Of a stretch of DNA of 64,000 nt, positions 42,809-51,349 are shown piece by piece (the first letter of the stretch is position 1; each line of letters begins with the position of its first letter). A model generated the notes under the pieces. It was not told the DNA's origin, ran no database searches, and worked only from the letters and a program-made list of their open reading frames with translations. The translations under genes and the position numbers were made by a program. The stretch is from DATIXJ01 sp035518715 (GTDB lineage Bacteria; Bacteroidota; Ignavibacteria; UBA10030; SZUA-254), in NCBI GenBank assembly GCA_035518715.1, contig DATIXJ010000031.1, positions 27,600-91,599 on the forward strand. The letters run 5' to 3'.

Positions 42809-45670
42809 CTACATCCTGAAATTCTTCAGCGTATATGTTACGGTGAGGATGCCGTACCGGGTGAGCACCTGCGGCTGAACATCCTCGATGTACGCCGCGG
42901 TGATGTTGCGGATGATCTTGTTGTTCTGGTTGAAGATATCGAAGGCGTTCAGTGTAACTTCCAGATTCTGCGCCTGAAGGAATTTTTTCCCCAGCGCGAG
43001 GTTCCAGAGCAAATACTGCTGGTTGAACTGGCTCCCGTATCCCGCGTAGAGCTGGTGACTGAGATCATTTCTCAACACAATCCCTTCCCACACGATCAGG
43101 TTGAATTTTAGCTCGGCGGTATGCTGGAAGTAATTCGTGTTCAGCTGTGGCTGCATCGTGTTGCGGACATAATTCAGAGAGTAGGTGTAGGAGAGCGTGA
43201 AGTCCACCGCCTGACTGATATTGCTTCCGAGCACAAAACCCTGCGTGAATGTTGTCGTTCCCGACGTGTTCAGTACGTCGTTGATCAAACCCGGCGTTCG
43301 TGAATAGGAAAGCCCCGTGTTGAGATTCAGGTTGCTTCCCAGGAAGCCCACCGGCAGACCATACGTCAAAAACGAATTGAATGATTCATAACCGCTCAGG
43401 TTCACGGGCTGGAGGAGCTGCGTTCCGCTTGGCAAATGAATGCCTCCGGAGAGAGTCGTGTCCGATTGAAAAAGATATGTTGAAGTTCCGATGTATGTCG
43501 GCGTGAACGTGGCATTCAGCAGGATGAAAAACGTGTTAAAGCTCTCGGTGTTCGTAAAGGAATACCGCGCCAGTAAGGAATGCGTGTAGCTTTCCTGGAG
43601 ATCCGCGTTGCCGAGCGTCAGCACAGTCGGATTGGTGTTGTCGATGACACTCAGCAGCTGGTTTACCGACGGCGGCGATGTTGATGCGCGATAAATGAAC
43701 CGCAGGTTATTGGACGAAGAGAACCGGTAGTTCAGAATGACCATCGGCAGTACGCTGTAGTATGTCCGTTCGATATTATTGGCAGACGGAAATGAATAAT
43801 CCGCCGTCAGGAATGCTTTCTGATAGGTGAGCTCGGCGACGAGATTGTATTTTGTGCCGCGTTCCCGGTACCCGAGCCCATACCGCTGCGTCGTGTACTT
43901 GTTATCAAATGACGCCGAGAGCGCAGTATCAAGCAGGTCGTATGCCTGGTCCGGGATATCGAAGTTCGACGTGTACTTGTCGGATGTGTTCTTTGTATAC
44001 GACACGTTGTAACTTGCCTGCAGTAAGCTGACATCGGTCAGGGGTTCCGTGTACGTGAGATTGGATGAAAGGGAATAGCCGGGTGACGAAGATGTTGTTT
44101 CCTGCAGAAGCGTATCATTGACAGAGGACGTGTCGGCGAAGTAATTCGTTTGCGAGTTGAGGTATGTGTTCCCGTGTTTGGTGTTTACGCTGTTGGAAAG
44201 GTTCACGGAGATCGTTCGCCCCCTCGTTTCGAATTTGTGCCGGTATGTGAGAGCATCCGTGAGCGTGTAACCGTCGGTCTGCGCCTGTGTGTTCGTGAGC
44301 GTCTGATCGAGGAGAGTTGCGAGATCAGTGGTCTTTCCCGTCAGGCCGCTGGTCGAATTTGTCGTTTGATAGCTCAGTTTCGGATTGAAGATCAGGGCAT
44401 TGGAGGTGTCGACATTGTATTCCATCCGAAGGTTAAGCCGGTGATTGTAATTCTTTGCATCGCTTGCATTATTCTCGGCGTAGAGATCGTTGGTGTTGGT
44501 GTCAAGATAGTACTGCCGGTTAACGAGCTGATTGTTGCCGTTGTCGGAGATGTTGAGAAAGTAGCTTCCGGTGACATTCACCTTTTGTCCCCAGAGGTCG
44601 CTGTAATTGAGCCCGAAGGAGTTCGTCTTGCTGATACCGTTCTGTTGACCGACGATAAAGTCACTCAGGGTTCCCTGCAGCGGTGAGAACCCGCCACCAC
44701 CCCCGCCGCCCCTGGGTCCGCCGCCAAAACCGCCGCCGCCGCCTCTCCCTCCGCCTCCTCGGAATCCTCCCCCGCCGAACCCGTTGCCCAGCCGTGGAGT
44801 CGATCCCAGAGCACCGAGCAGATCCTCGGTGGAAAAATTCTGCTGGTTGACGTTGTTGCTCAGTCCAATGACGGAAATGCGCGTACTGTTATCGAAAAAA
44901 TTTGTATTGCCGCCCGCTTCATATTTCCCTTCATCCCCATACCCGCCGTAGAGCTTTCCGAACTGACCGTTTCTCCGGTCGGTCCGCGTAACAATGTTCA
45001 TGGTCTTGATCGACTGCCCGTCGTCAAATCCGGTAAGCTCTGCCTGATCGCTCAGCTTGTCGTACACCTGGATCTTATCGATCACATCTGCCGGGAGATT
45101 CCGGAGGGCAATGAACGGATCATCCCCGAAGAACGGTCTTCCGTCAACGAGGACCTGTTGGATATTTTCTCCCTGCGCCTTCACTGTGGTCTTGTCCATC
45201 GTGACGCCGGGAAGCTTCGTGATCAGATCTTCTGCGCTTGCATCCGGATTCGACTTGAACGCCCCCGCGTTGAATTGGACGGTATCTTTCTTCTGTTCGA
45301 CCGGTGTGACCTTTCCGAAAATATCCACGCCGCTCAGTTCAACCGGCTTCTGCATGAGAAAAATCGTTCCAAGGTCTTGTACACTTTTCTGGACAAGTAC
45401 CGTCTTCCGGTAATCGCGATATCCAACCAGTGATACTTTCAGGATATACGACTGTTGATACAATCCGTCCAGCGTGAATTTCCCCGCAACATCGCTCGTG
45501 GCATAAATTTTCACAGCCGTGTCTTTCGTACTCGTCGCGGTAATATTCGCCGCAGGAAGCAGCACCCGGCTGGAGGTGTCCTGAATTATCCCCGTGAGCT
45601 GAAAGTGCTGGCCAAACGCGAGCATAGGTGCCGCGATAAGAAGAATCAATATGATCAGTCTGCTCTGCAC
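42809..45670 (-). CDS. TonB-dependent receptor-like outer-membrane barrel with Gly-rich insert
   Basis: This 953-residue outer-membrane protein has a signal peptide (LIILILLIAAPMLAFGQ) and a carboxypeptidase-like regulatory domain (residues about 25-110: FTLDGLYQQSYILKVSLVGY). A plug-like region follows with LITKLPGVTMD, QQVLVDGRPFFGDDPFIAL and KMNIVTR-type strands. Residues about 293-335 are a Gly-rich low-complexity insert (GGGGFRGGGGRGGGGGFGGG). The remaining 600 residues are barrel strands ending GILTVTYTLKNFRM. It belongs to the outer_membrane beta-barrel branch without a SusD partner. No recognisable substrate; peptides or metal chelates are typical for such receptors. Confidence 0.85.
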   Translation of the reverse strand: MQSRLIILILLIAAPMLAFGQHFQLTGIIQDTSSRVLLPAANITATSTKDTAVKIYATSDVAGKFTLDGLYQQSYILKVSLVGYRDYRKTVLVQKSVQDLGTIFLMQKPVELSGVDIFGKVTPVEQKKDTVQFNAGAFKSNPDASAEDLITKLPGVTMDKTTVKAQGENIQQVLVDGRPFFGDDPFIALRNLPADVIDKIQVYDKLSDQAELTGFDDGQSIKTMNIVTRTDRRNGQFGKLYGGYGDEGKYEAGGNTNFFDNSTRISVIGLSNNVNQQNFSTEDLLGALGSTPRLGNGFGGGGFRGGGGRGGGGGFGGGPRGGGGGGGFSPLQGTLSDFIVGQQNGISKTNSFGLNYSDLWGQKVNVTGSYFLNISDNGNNQLVNRQYYLDTNTNDLYAENNASDAKNYNHRLNLRMEYNVDTSNALIFNPKLSYQTTNSTSGLTGKTTDLATLLDQTLTNTQAQTDGYTLTDALTYRHKFETRGRTISVNLSNSVNTKHGNTYLNSQTNYFADTSSVNDTLLQETTSSSPGYSLSSNLTYTEPLTDVSLLQASYNVSYTKNTSDKYTSNFDIPDQAYDLLDTALSASFDNKYTTQRYGLGYRERGTKYNLVAELTYQKAFLTADYSFPSANNIERTYYSVLPMVILNYRFSSSNNLRFIYRASTSPPSVNQLLSVIDNTNPTVLTLGNADLQESYTHSLLARYSFTNTESFNTFFILLNATFTPTYIGTSTYLFQSDTTLSGGIHLPSGTQLLQPVNLSGYESFNSFLTYGLPVGFLGSNLNLNTGLSYSRTPGLINDVLNTSGTTTFTQGFVLGSNISQAVDFTLSYTYSLNYVRNTMQPQLNTNYFQHTAELKFNLIVWEGIVLRNDLSHQLYAGYGSQFNQQYLLWNLALGKKFLQAQNLEVTLNAFDIFNQNNKIIRNITAAYIEDVQPQVLTRYGILTVTYTLKNFRM

Positions 45671-45929
45671 AAAATTCGAGATTTCAATGCTTGATATTAG
45701 ACCTGAATATAGGAAAAACGTTTAAGATTCGAATATCTTCATGCCCGGTGAGGACAGGTCTGCAGACAGAAGGAAGTTTTTCGGAATGTTGAAGTTAACC
45801 CCGAATCGTTGTTCCATTTTGAATCCACCATCGTTCTCGTTACCTTCTCATCCGAAGAGATTTTCTTGATGCAGGTTTGTTACTGGAATCCCCGCATACC
45901 AGTTTCTGTATGATAGGATTGAATCAGCT
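45671..45929. other. Divergent intergenic region between TonB-type and GH47 genes
   Basis: This 259-base gap separates divergently transcribed genes and must contain both promoters. I saw no gene, and no confident promoter pair or operator. On the minus strand TATTCAGG-type sequence close to the receptor start is a weak -7 candidate only. Confidence 0.3.
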
Positions 45930-47288
45930 ATGATGAAGAGGTTTCTATACCATTGTGCGTCACTCTGTTTTCTCGTGAGCTGGTTACTCGTGTTTCTGAA
46001 TCAGGCATGCGCTCAGCACACCACCGCAGATTCCGTGAGAGATGAATTTCTTCACGCGTGGAATGGATACAGGAACTATGCATGGGGACACGACGAGCTG
46101 AAACCTCTCACGAACCAAGCGCATGACTGGTATCCCGTTTCTCTCTGCATGACCCCGGTCGACGCATATGATGCCTTGGTGATCATGAATCTGAAAGCAG
46201 AAGCAGCAGAGGCAAAGAAACTCATTCTGGACAGTCTCTCGTTCGACAGGAACTTTGAAGTTCAGAGTTTCGAGGTGACTATCCGTCTTCTCGGTGGACT
46301 GCTCTCCGCATATGAACTCGATGGAGATCAGAAATTTCTTGCCCTTGCCGAAGACCTCGGAAAACGGCTGCTGCCGGTCTTCAACTCATCGACCGGCATG
46401 CCGTATCGTTACGTGAATCTCCAGACCGGGAAGATCCGCGATTCCATCAACAATCCCGCGGAAATCGGCACGTCGGTTCTCGAGTTCGGAACACTCAGCA
46501 AATTGACAGGCAATCCCCTCTATTATAATAAGGCGAAGAATGCCGTCGTACAGTTGTTCCGGAAACGATCACACCTCGGGCTTGTCGGAACGTGGATCAA
46601 TGTCGAAACCGGCACATGGGTAGATTCGACAAGTCATATCGGCGGCGCCATCGATTCGTATTACGAATACCTGATGAAAGCGTGGCTTCTCTTTGGCGAT
46701 CAGGACTTCAAGAATATGTGGGATGAAAGCATCCCTGCTGTCAACAGGTATGTCGCGGATTCGAGCCGGGGCATGTTGTGGTATGGCCAGGTCAATATGG
46801 AATCCGGGGGGCGGATTGGAACAACATTCGGGTCGCTGGAAGCGTTCTTCCCGGCTCTGCTGTGTCTTTCGGATGAAGTCCCGAGGGCTGCCGCGCTCGA
46901 AACTTCCTGCTTCGCCATGTGGAATCTGGAAGGGATTGAACCTGAAGAACTCGACTATACCACGATGCATGTGAACGATCAGCGATATTTTCTGAGGCCC
47001 GAGATTATCGAATCCGCATATTACCTGTACCACTTCACGGGAGATGCAAAATATCGTCAGATGGGAGAAACCTTCTTTCACTCTATCGTGAGCCGCTGCA
47101 GAACGGAATCAGGGTATGCCTATCTCCTCGATGTTTCAAAGATGCAGAAGGGAGACGCTATGCAGAGTTTTTTTCTGGCTGAAACACTGAAGTACTTATA
47201 TCTCCTCTTCGCTCCCCCTGAAGCGTTACCGTTCGATAAGTATGTCTTTAATACAGAGGCACACCCGCTGCAACGTCCCGTCAGATAG
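45930..47288 (+). CDS. Exported GH47 alpha-1,2-mannosidase
   Basis: Glycoside hydrolase family 47 enzymes remove alpha-1,2-mannose from high-mannose N-glycans and are mainly known from eukaryotes. This 452-residue protein has a signal peptide (FLVSWLLVFLNQACA) and a clear set of alpha/alpha-barrel motifs: LTPVDAYDALVIM-like start (seen as MTPVDAYDALVIMNL), FEVTIRLLGGLLSAYEL, LRPEIIESAYYLYHF, and AMQSFFLAETLKYLYLLF, ending with YVFNTEAHP, whose Thr binds the catalytic calcium. The length is close to the catalytic core. It lies 23 kb from the PNGase F cluster but matches the same substrate. It precedes an 11-bp palindromic hairpin and the MFS gene, so it is probably transcribed alone. Confidence 0.88.
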   Translation: MMKRFLYHCASLCFLVSWLLVFLNQACAQHTTADSVRDEFLHAWNGYRNYAWGHDELKPLTNQAHDWYPVSLCMTPVDAYDALVIMNLKAEAAEAKKLILDSLSFDRNFEVQSFEVTIRLLGGLLSAYELDGDQKFLALAEDLGKRLLPVFNSSTGMPYRYVNLQTGKIRDSINNPAEIGTSVLEFGTLSKLTGNPLYYNKAKNAVVQLFRKRSHLGLVGTWINVETGTWVDSTSHIGGAIDSYYEYLMKAWLLFGDQDFKNMWDESIPAVNRYVADSSRGMLWYGQVNMESGGRIGTTFGSLEAFFPALLCLSDEVPRAAALETSCFAMWNLEGIEPEELDYTTMHVNDQRYFLRPEIIESAYYLYHFTGDAKYRQMGETFFHSIVSRCRTESGYAYLLDVSKMQKGDAMQSFFLAETLKYLYLLFAPPEALPFDKYVFNTEAHPLQRPVR

Positions 47289-47304
47289 TAACGAGTTGAT
47301 TCTG

Positions 47305-47329
47305 CGCCATTCAGGAATCCTGAATGGCG
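47305..47329. terminator. Perfect 11-bp palindromic hairpin after GH47
   Basis: CGCCATTCAGG at 47305-47315 pairs perfectly with CCTGAATGGCG at 47319-47329 around an AAT loop. It lies 17 bases after the GH47 stop. No T-run follows on either strand, so it could be a factor-dependent terminator or an RNA-stability element; a protein-binding operator is also possible because of its symmetry. Confidence 0.5.
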
Positions 47330-47383
47330 AAATCGTGCTACTCCCAGTCGTTCCATAATCCCCACCTTCCTTTCTCAGTGAGA

Positions 47384-47415
47384 TTGGAGAATGTACGCCA
47401 TCTTTGGTATATTTG
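47384..47415 (+). promoter_or_regulatory. Bacteroidota-type promoter candidate for the MFS gene
   Basis: TTG at 47384-47386, a 21-base spacer and TATATTTG at 47408-47415, an exact match to the TAnnTTTG -7 element. The MFS ATG at 47452 follows 37 bases later. Confidence 0.5.
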
Positions 47416-47451
47416 ATTCCAGCAGGTTCATTTCTGTTGAATACCGAGAGC

Positions 47452-48798
47452 ATGGCATCCGAGTTGGAATCGAACGGGGAGAATGACCCGAAAGGGTTCA
47501 AGCTTATCTTCCGCACGCTTCGTTACCGCAATTACCGTTTGTTCTTCGGCGGACAACTGATTTCGCTGATCGGCACGTGGATGCAGACGGTAGCACTGAC
47601 ATGGCTTGTGTACCGGATCACCAATTCTGTTTTTCTCCTGGGCATCGTCGGATTTGCCGGACAACTTCCGGCACTTGTCTTCAGTCCCTTTGCAGGCGTC
47701 ATCGCGGATAAGCTGAACAAGCACCGCATCGTCGTTATCACGCAGATTCTTTCCATGGTTCAGGCGACCATCCTTGCGATTCTGACTCTGACGAGGGGTA
47801 TTGCCGTCTGGCATATTATTGTCCTGAGTGTTTTTCTCGGGCTTATCAATGCCTTCGACATGCCGACACGCCAATCATTCCTCCTCGAAATGATCGAGAA
47901 CAAGGAAGATCTCGGAAATGCGATCGCAATTAACTCGTCGATGTTTAACGGTGCGAGACTTATCGGTCCATCGATCGCGGGAATAATCATCGCAGCAATC
48001 GGGGAGGGGCTCTGTTTTCTTCTCAACGCAGTAAGTTATATCGCCGTCATCCTCGCACTCCTTGCCATGAAGATTCCGGCGCGCAGTGCAATACAGCCCG
48101 CTGAACAGGGAGTCATGGAAGGATTTGCAGAAGGATTTCGGTACATCTCCGGCTTTTCACCCATCCGGAACATTCTCCTTTTGCTGGCGCTCGTCAGTCT
48201 TCTCGGAATGCCCTATGCGGTGCTTATGCCCGTCTTCGCACGGGACGTCCTGCACGGCGGTCCCAACACACTCGGCTTCTTGATGGGAGCAACGGGAGTC
48301 GGTGCGCTGTCGGGCGCACTGATGCTCGCCTCGCGCAGAAGCGTCAAGGGCCTGGCAAAATGGATTCCCATTGCCGCTGCGATTTTCGGTGTCGGATTAA
48401 TCGGTTTTTCGTTCTCGCGTTCACTGCTACTCTCCCTTATCCTCCTTCTCATTGCCGGATTCGGGATGATGGTGCAAATGGCATCCAGCAATACCATCCT
48501 GCAGACGGTTGTCGAAGATGATAAGCGGGGAAGGGTTATGAGCTTCTACACGGTATCATTTATCGGAATGGCGCCGTTCGGCAGCTTGCTGGCGGGAAGT
48601 GTAGCGACCGCTATCGGAGCCCCGTATACAGTCCTCGGAAGCGGTGTCGTTTGCATTCTCGGAGGGGCGCTCTTTGCGAACCAACTTCCGGCATTACAGG
48701 AGAAAATCCGGCCGATCTATGTCAAGCTTGGAATATCTCCGGTCGTCTCGTCCGGCATTCAGGCAGCCAGCCGTCTCACCGGCAACCCTGAGGAATAA
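47452..48798 (+). CDS. MFS transporter (enterobactin-exporter-like)
   Basis: This 448-residue inner-membrane transporter of the major facilitator superfamily has 12 predicted helices. Recognisable segments are the amphipathic start NYRLFFGGQLISLIGTWMQ, SPFAGVIADKLNKHRIV (the MFS motif A region between helices 2 and 3), and FGMMVQMASSNTILQ. The DMPTRQSFLLEMI segment is characteristic of the MFS_3/EntS-like branch. It probably exports a small molecule or drug by proton antiport. The frame extends upstream to 47404, but that runs across the promoter, so the ATG at 47452 is preferred. The end overlaps no gene; hrpB starts 13 bases later. Confidence 0.85.
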   Translation: MASELESNGENDPKGFKLIFRTLRYRNYRLFFGGQLISLIGTWMQTVALTWLVYRITNSVFLLGIVGFAGQLPALVFSPFAGVIADKLNKHRIVVITQILSMVQATILAILTLTRGIAVWHIIVLSVFLGLINAFDMPTRQSFLLEMIENKEDLGNAIAINSSMFNGARLIGPSIAGIIIAAIGEGLCFLLNAVSYIAVILALLAMKIPARSAIQPAEQGVMEGFAEGFRYISGFSPIRNILLLLALVSLLGMPYAVLMPVFARDVLHGGPNTLGFLMGATGVGALSGALMLASRRSVKGLAKWIPIAAAIFGVGLIGFSFSRSLLLSLILLLIAGFGMMVQMASSNTILQTVVEDDKRGRVMSFYTVSFIGMAPFGSLLAGSVATAIGAPYTVLGSGVVCILGGALFANQLPALQEKIRPIYVKLGISPVVSSGIQAASRLTGNPEE

Positions 48799-48811
48799 TT
48801 TCTTCTTTCCA

Positions 48812-51286
48812 ATGAACTTTCCCATCGAGTCGGTTCTCCCCGATCTTTGTTCGACTCTCAAAGCGCACAAGAGTGTCGTTCTGTCTGCTGAACCGGGTGC
48901 CGGCAAGACAACCCGTGTTCCCCCGGCTCTTCTCGGAGAATCATGGCTTGCGGGGAAGAAGATCGTGCTACTTGAACCTCGCCGGCTTGCCGCTCAACGA
49001 GCGGCGTCATACATGGCACAACAACTCGGTGAGAAGGTCGGCGGGACTGTGGGATATCGCATTCGCGGCGATCAGAAGATCGGGAGCCAAACGCGGCTTG
49101 AAGTCGTGACGGAGGGGATCCTGACCCGCATCATTCAGGATGATCCCGCACTTACGGATATCGGTCTTGTGATATTTGATGAATTTCACGAACGGAGCAT
49201 ACATGCCGATCTCGGTCTTGCCTTGTGCCTGAATGTGCAGGAAGAGCTGCGTCCGGATCTCCGGATTCTCGTGATGTCGGCAACCCTGAACGGACTTGCA
49301 ATTTCGCAGTTGCTCGGAACTGCGCCGGTCATCCGTCATGAGGGAAAGCCCTTTGGCGTAGTAATCAGGTACCTTGAAAAGAAAGATGATCGCCCGCTTG
49401 AGGATATCGCGGCCTCGGCAGTTGCACGAGCGATCAGGAATGATGAGGGAGATGTTCTTGTCTTTCTTCCCGGGCAGAGGGAGATTCGGAGGGTTGGAGA
49501 ACTTCTCCGGGCGGCCGACCTCGGCCGCGGCACGAATGTCCGGATGCTCTACGGCGATGCACCTCCTGAAGATCAGCGCGCGGCTCTTGATCCTTCGGCG
49601 TCTGGCATCCGAAAAGTCATTCTCTCGACGAACATTGCAGAAACCAGTCTCACGATCGACGGTGTTCGCGTTGTGATCGATTCGGGGCTTGTACGCGTTT
49701 CCCGGTTTGATCCGCGGAAGGGAATGGCCGGGCTCGTGACGGTGCCAGTTTCGAAGGCGAGTGCCGATCAACGCTGCGGACGTGCAGGGAGACAGGCGTC
49801 GGGTGTCTGCTACCGGCTCTGGACGGAAGCACAACATCTGGAACGCCTGGAATTTTCACCGCCCGAAATCCTCTCGGCCGATCTTGCACCACTCGCTCTG
49901 GAACTTGCACGCTGGGGTACGCCGAATGGAGAAGGCTTGCATTTCCTTGATCCGCCACCGGAAGCACAGCTTGCCAGAGCACGCGGGCTCCTGACGAATC
50001 TCGAAGCTCTGGATGAAAAGGGAACTTTGACGGCTCATGGTCGTGCCATGGCTGATTTCCCGGTACATCCGCGCTTCGCACATATGATTCTCCGTGCAAA
50101 GGAGATGAACCTTGCATCCGATGCTTGTGATGTCGCTGCTCTGCTCGAGGAGCGCGATATCGCAACCAAGGAGAGCGACATCGACCTGCATCACCGCTGG
50201 GAAATTCTCCGCGGCGGCAGGATCAGGGATAGTTTCGCCCTCTCACGCATCCGGGCGCAGGCGGAACGCTTGCGGAAGATCGTGGGAGCGTCACCGCATC
50301 GCGAGAGTGTGCATCGGCTTGGAGTACTCCTCGCCCTTGCGTACCCGGAACGCATTGCCAAGCGCCGCAGTGACGAGGGCGATCGGTATCAGCTTGCCAA
50401 TGGGGTGGGAGGAATCCTGCCGAAGAAAAGCGCTCTCTCGAAAGCGCAATACCTCGCAGTCGGGGAGGTTGATGGCGAAGGTCGTGAAGTGAGGATTTAT
50501 CTTGCCGAGCCGATTGAAGAATCAGATTTGCGATCGATCTTTGCATCCGGAATTCGTGTCGAGGATGAGCTGCATTGGGACGAGCGTGAAGAAGCAGTGG
50601 TCGGTGGCAGAGTTGAACGATACGGCGAATTGCGGCTGCGGGATATACGCCTGCGTCCGGATGCAGAATCCGTGCGAAAGGTCATGATTGAAGGAATCCG
50701 GCGGATGGGATTGTCGGCTCTGCCGTGGTCAAAAGGAGCAGAAGCGTTTCGCGAGCGAAGCGAGTGGCTGCGAATGCAGGGTGTGGTTGGAGCTTCCTGG
50801 CCGAACCTCAGTGACGACGCACTGTTGACCGGAATCGATGAATGGCTCGGACTCTCTCTCGAAGGTATCAGCAAACGGGAGCACTTGGGGAGATTGGATA
50901 TTCACGAAATCCTGCGCGGGCTCTTCTCTCATCGCCAGATACTTGAATTGGATCGGATGGCTCCGACACATCTTGTTGTTGCTACCGGATCAAGGGTTTC
51001 CGTGGAGTATCATCCTGGATCAGCGCCTGTTCTGGCAGTACGGCTCCAGGAAATGTTCGGTGAACGTTCAACTCCTACCGTTGCCGGAGGCAGAGTCCGA
51101 GTTGTTCTCCATCTTCTTTCTCCTGCACGGAGACCGCTTGCGGTCACGCAGGATCTTGAGAGTTTCTGGAAGAACGCGTATCCGGAAGTTCGCAAAGACA
51201 TGCGCGGAAAATATCCGAAGCACCACTGGCCGGAAGATCCGCTTGCTGCGACTCCGACAAAGAGGACCAAGCCAAAGGTAAGATGA
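48812..51286 (+). CDS. hrpB: ATP-dependent DExH helicase HrpB
   Basis: This 824-residue DEAH/RHA-type helicase has Walker A VLSAEPGAGKTTRVPPALL, the DEFHERS motif II, SATLNG motif III, and DQRCGRAGRQASGVCYRLW motif VI. The C-terminal HrpB domain ends with the typical PEVRKDMRGKYPKHHWPEDP. The family acts on RNA or nucleic acids; its biological role in bacteria is poorly known. An upstream in-frame stretch from 48644 overlaps the MFS gene, so the ATG at 48812 is chosen. Length and motifs match complete family members. Confidence 0.92.
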   Translation: MNFPIESVLPDLCSTLKAHKSVVLSAEPGAGKTTRVPPALLGESWLAGKKIVLLEPRRLAAQRAASYMAQQLGEKVGGTVGYRIRGDQKIGSQTRLEVVTEGILTRIIQDDPALTDIGLVIFDEFHERSIHADLGLALCLNVQEELRPDLRILVMSATLNGLAISQLLGTAPVIRHEGKPFGVVIRYLEKKDDRPLEDIAASAVARAIRNDEGDVLVFLPGQREIRRVGELLRAADLGRGTNVRMLYGDAPPEDQRAALDPSASGIRKVILSTNIAETSLTIDGVRVVIDSGLVRVSRFDPRKGMAGLVTVPVSKASADQRCGRAGRQASGVCYRLWTEAQHLERLEFSPPEILSADLAPLALELARWGTPNGEGLHFLDPPPEAQLARARGLLTNLEALDEKGTLTAHGRAMADFPVHPRFAHMILRAKEMNLASDACDVAALLEERDIATKESDIDLHHRWEILRGGRIRDSFALSRIRAQAERLRKIVGASPHRESVHRLGVLLALAYPERIAKRRSDEGDRYQLANGVGGILPKKSALSKAQYLAVGEVDGEGREVRIYLAEPIEESDLRSIFASGIRVEDELHWDEREEAVVGGRVERYGELRLRDIRLRPDAESVRKVMIEGIRRMGLSALPWSKGAEAFRERSEWLRMQGVVGASWPNLSDDALLTGIDEWLGLSLEGISKREHLGRLDIHEILRGLFSHRQILELDRMAPTHLVVATGSRVSVEYHPGSAPVLAVRLQEMFGERSTPTVAGGRVRVVLHLLSPARRPLAVTQDLESFWKNAYPEVRKDMRGKYPKHHWPEDPLAATPTKRTKPKVR

Positions 51287-51296
51287 ATGCGACTTC

Positions 51297-51327
51297 TTTG
51301 AAATTATTACGGTTTGCAGTATATTCT
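51297..51327 (+). promoter_or_regulatory. Bacteroidota-type promoter candidate for murA
   Basis: TTTG at 51297-51300, a 19-base spacer and TATATTCT at 51320-51327. This is the closest full match to the Bacteroidota TTTG-N19-TAnnTTTG promoter in the window. It ends 22 bases before the GTG start of murA. Confidence 0.5.
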
Positions 51328-51349
51328 GCTGTCATAATAAGGAATCCGA

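Noticed and set aside
42809..45670. SusC-like receptor of a polysaccharide-utilisation locus
   Set aside because: No SusD-like gene is next to it and it converges with kdpE, so it is treated as a general TonB-type barrel.
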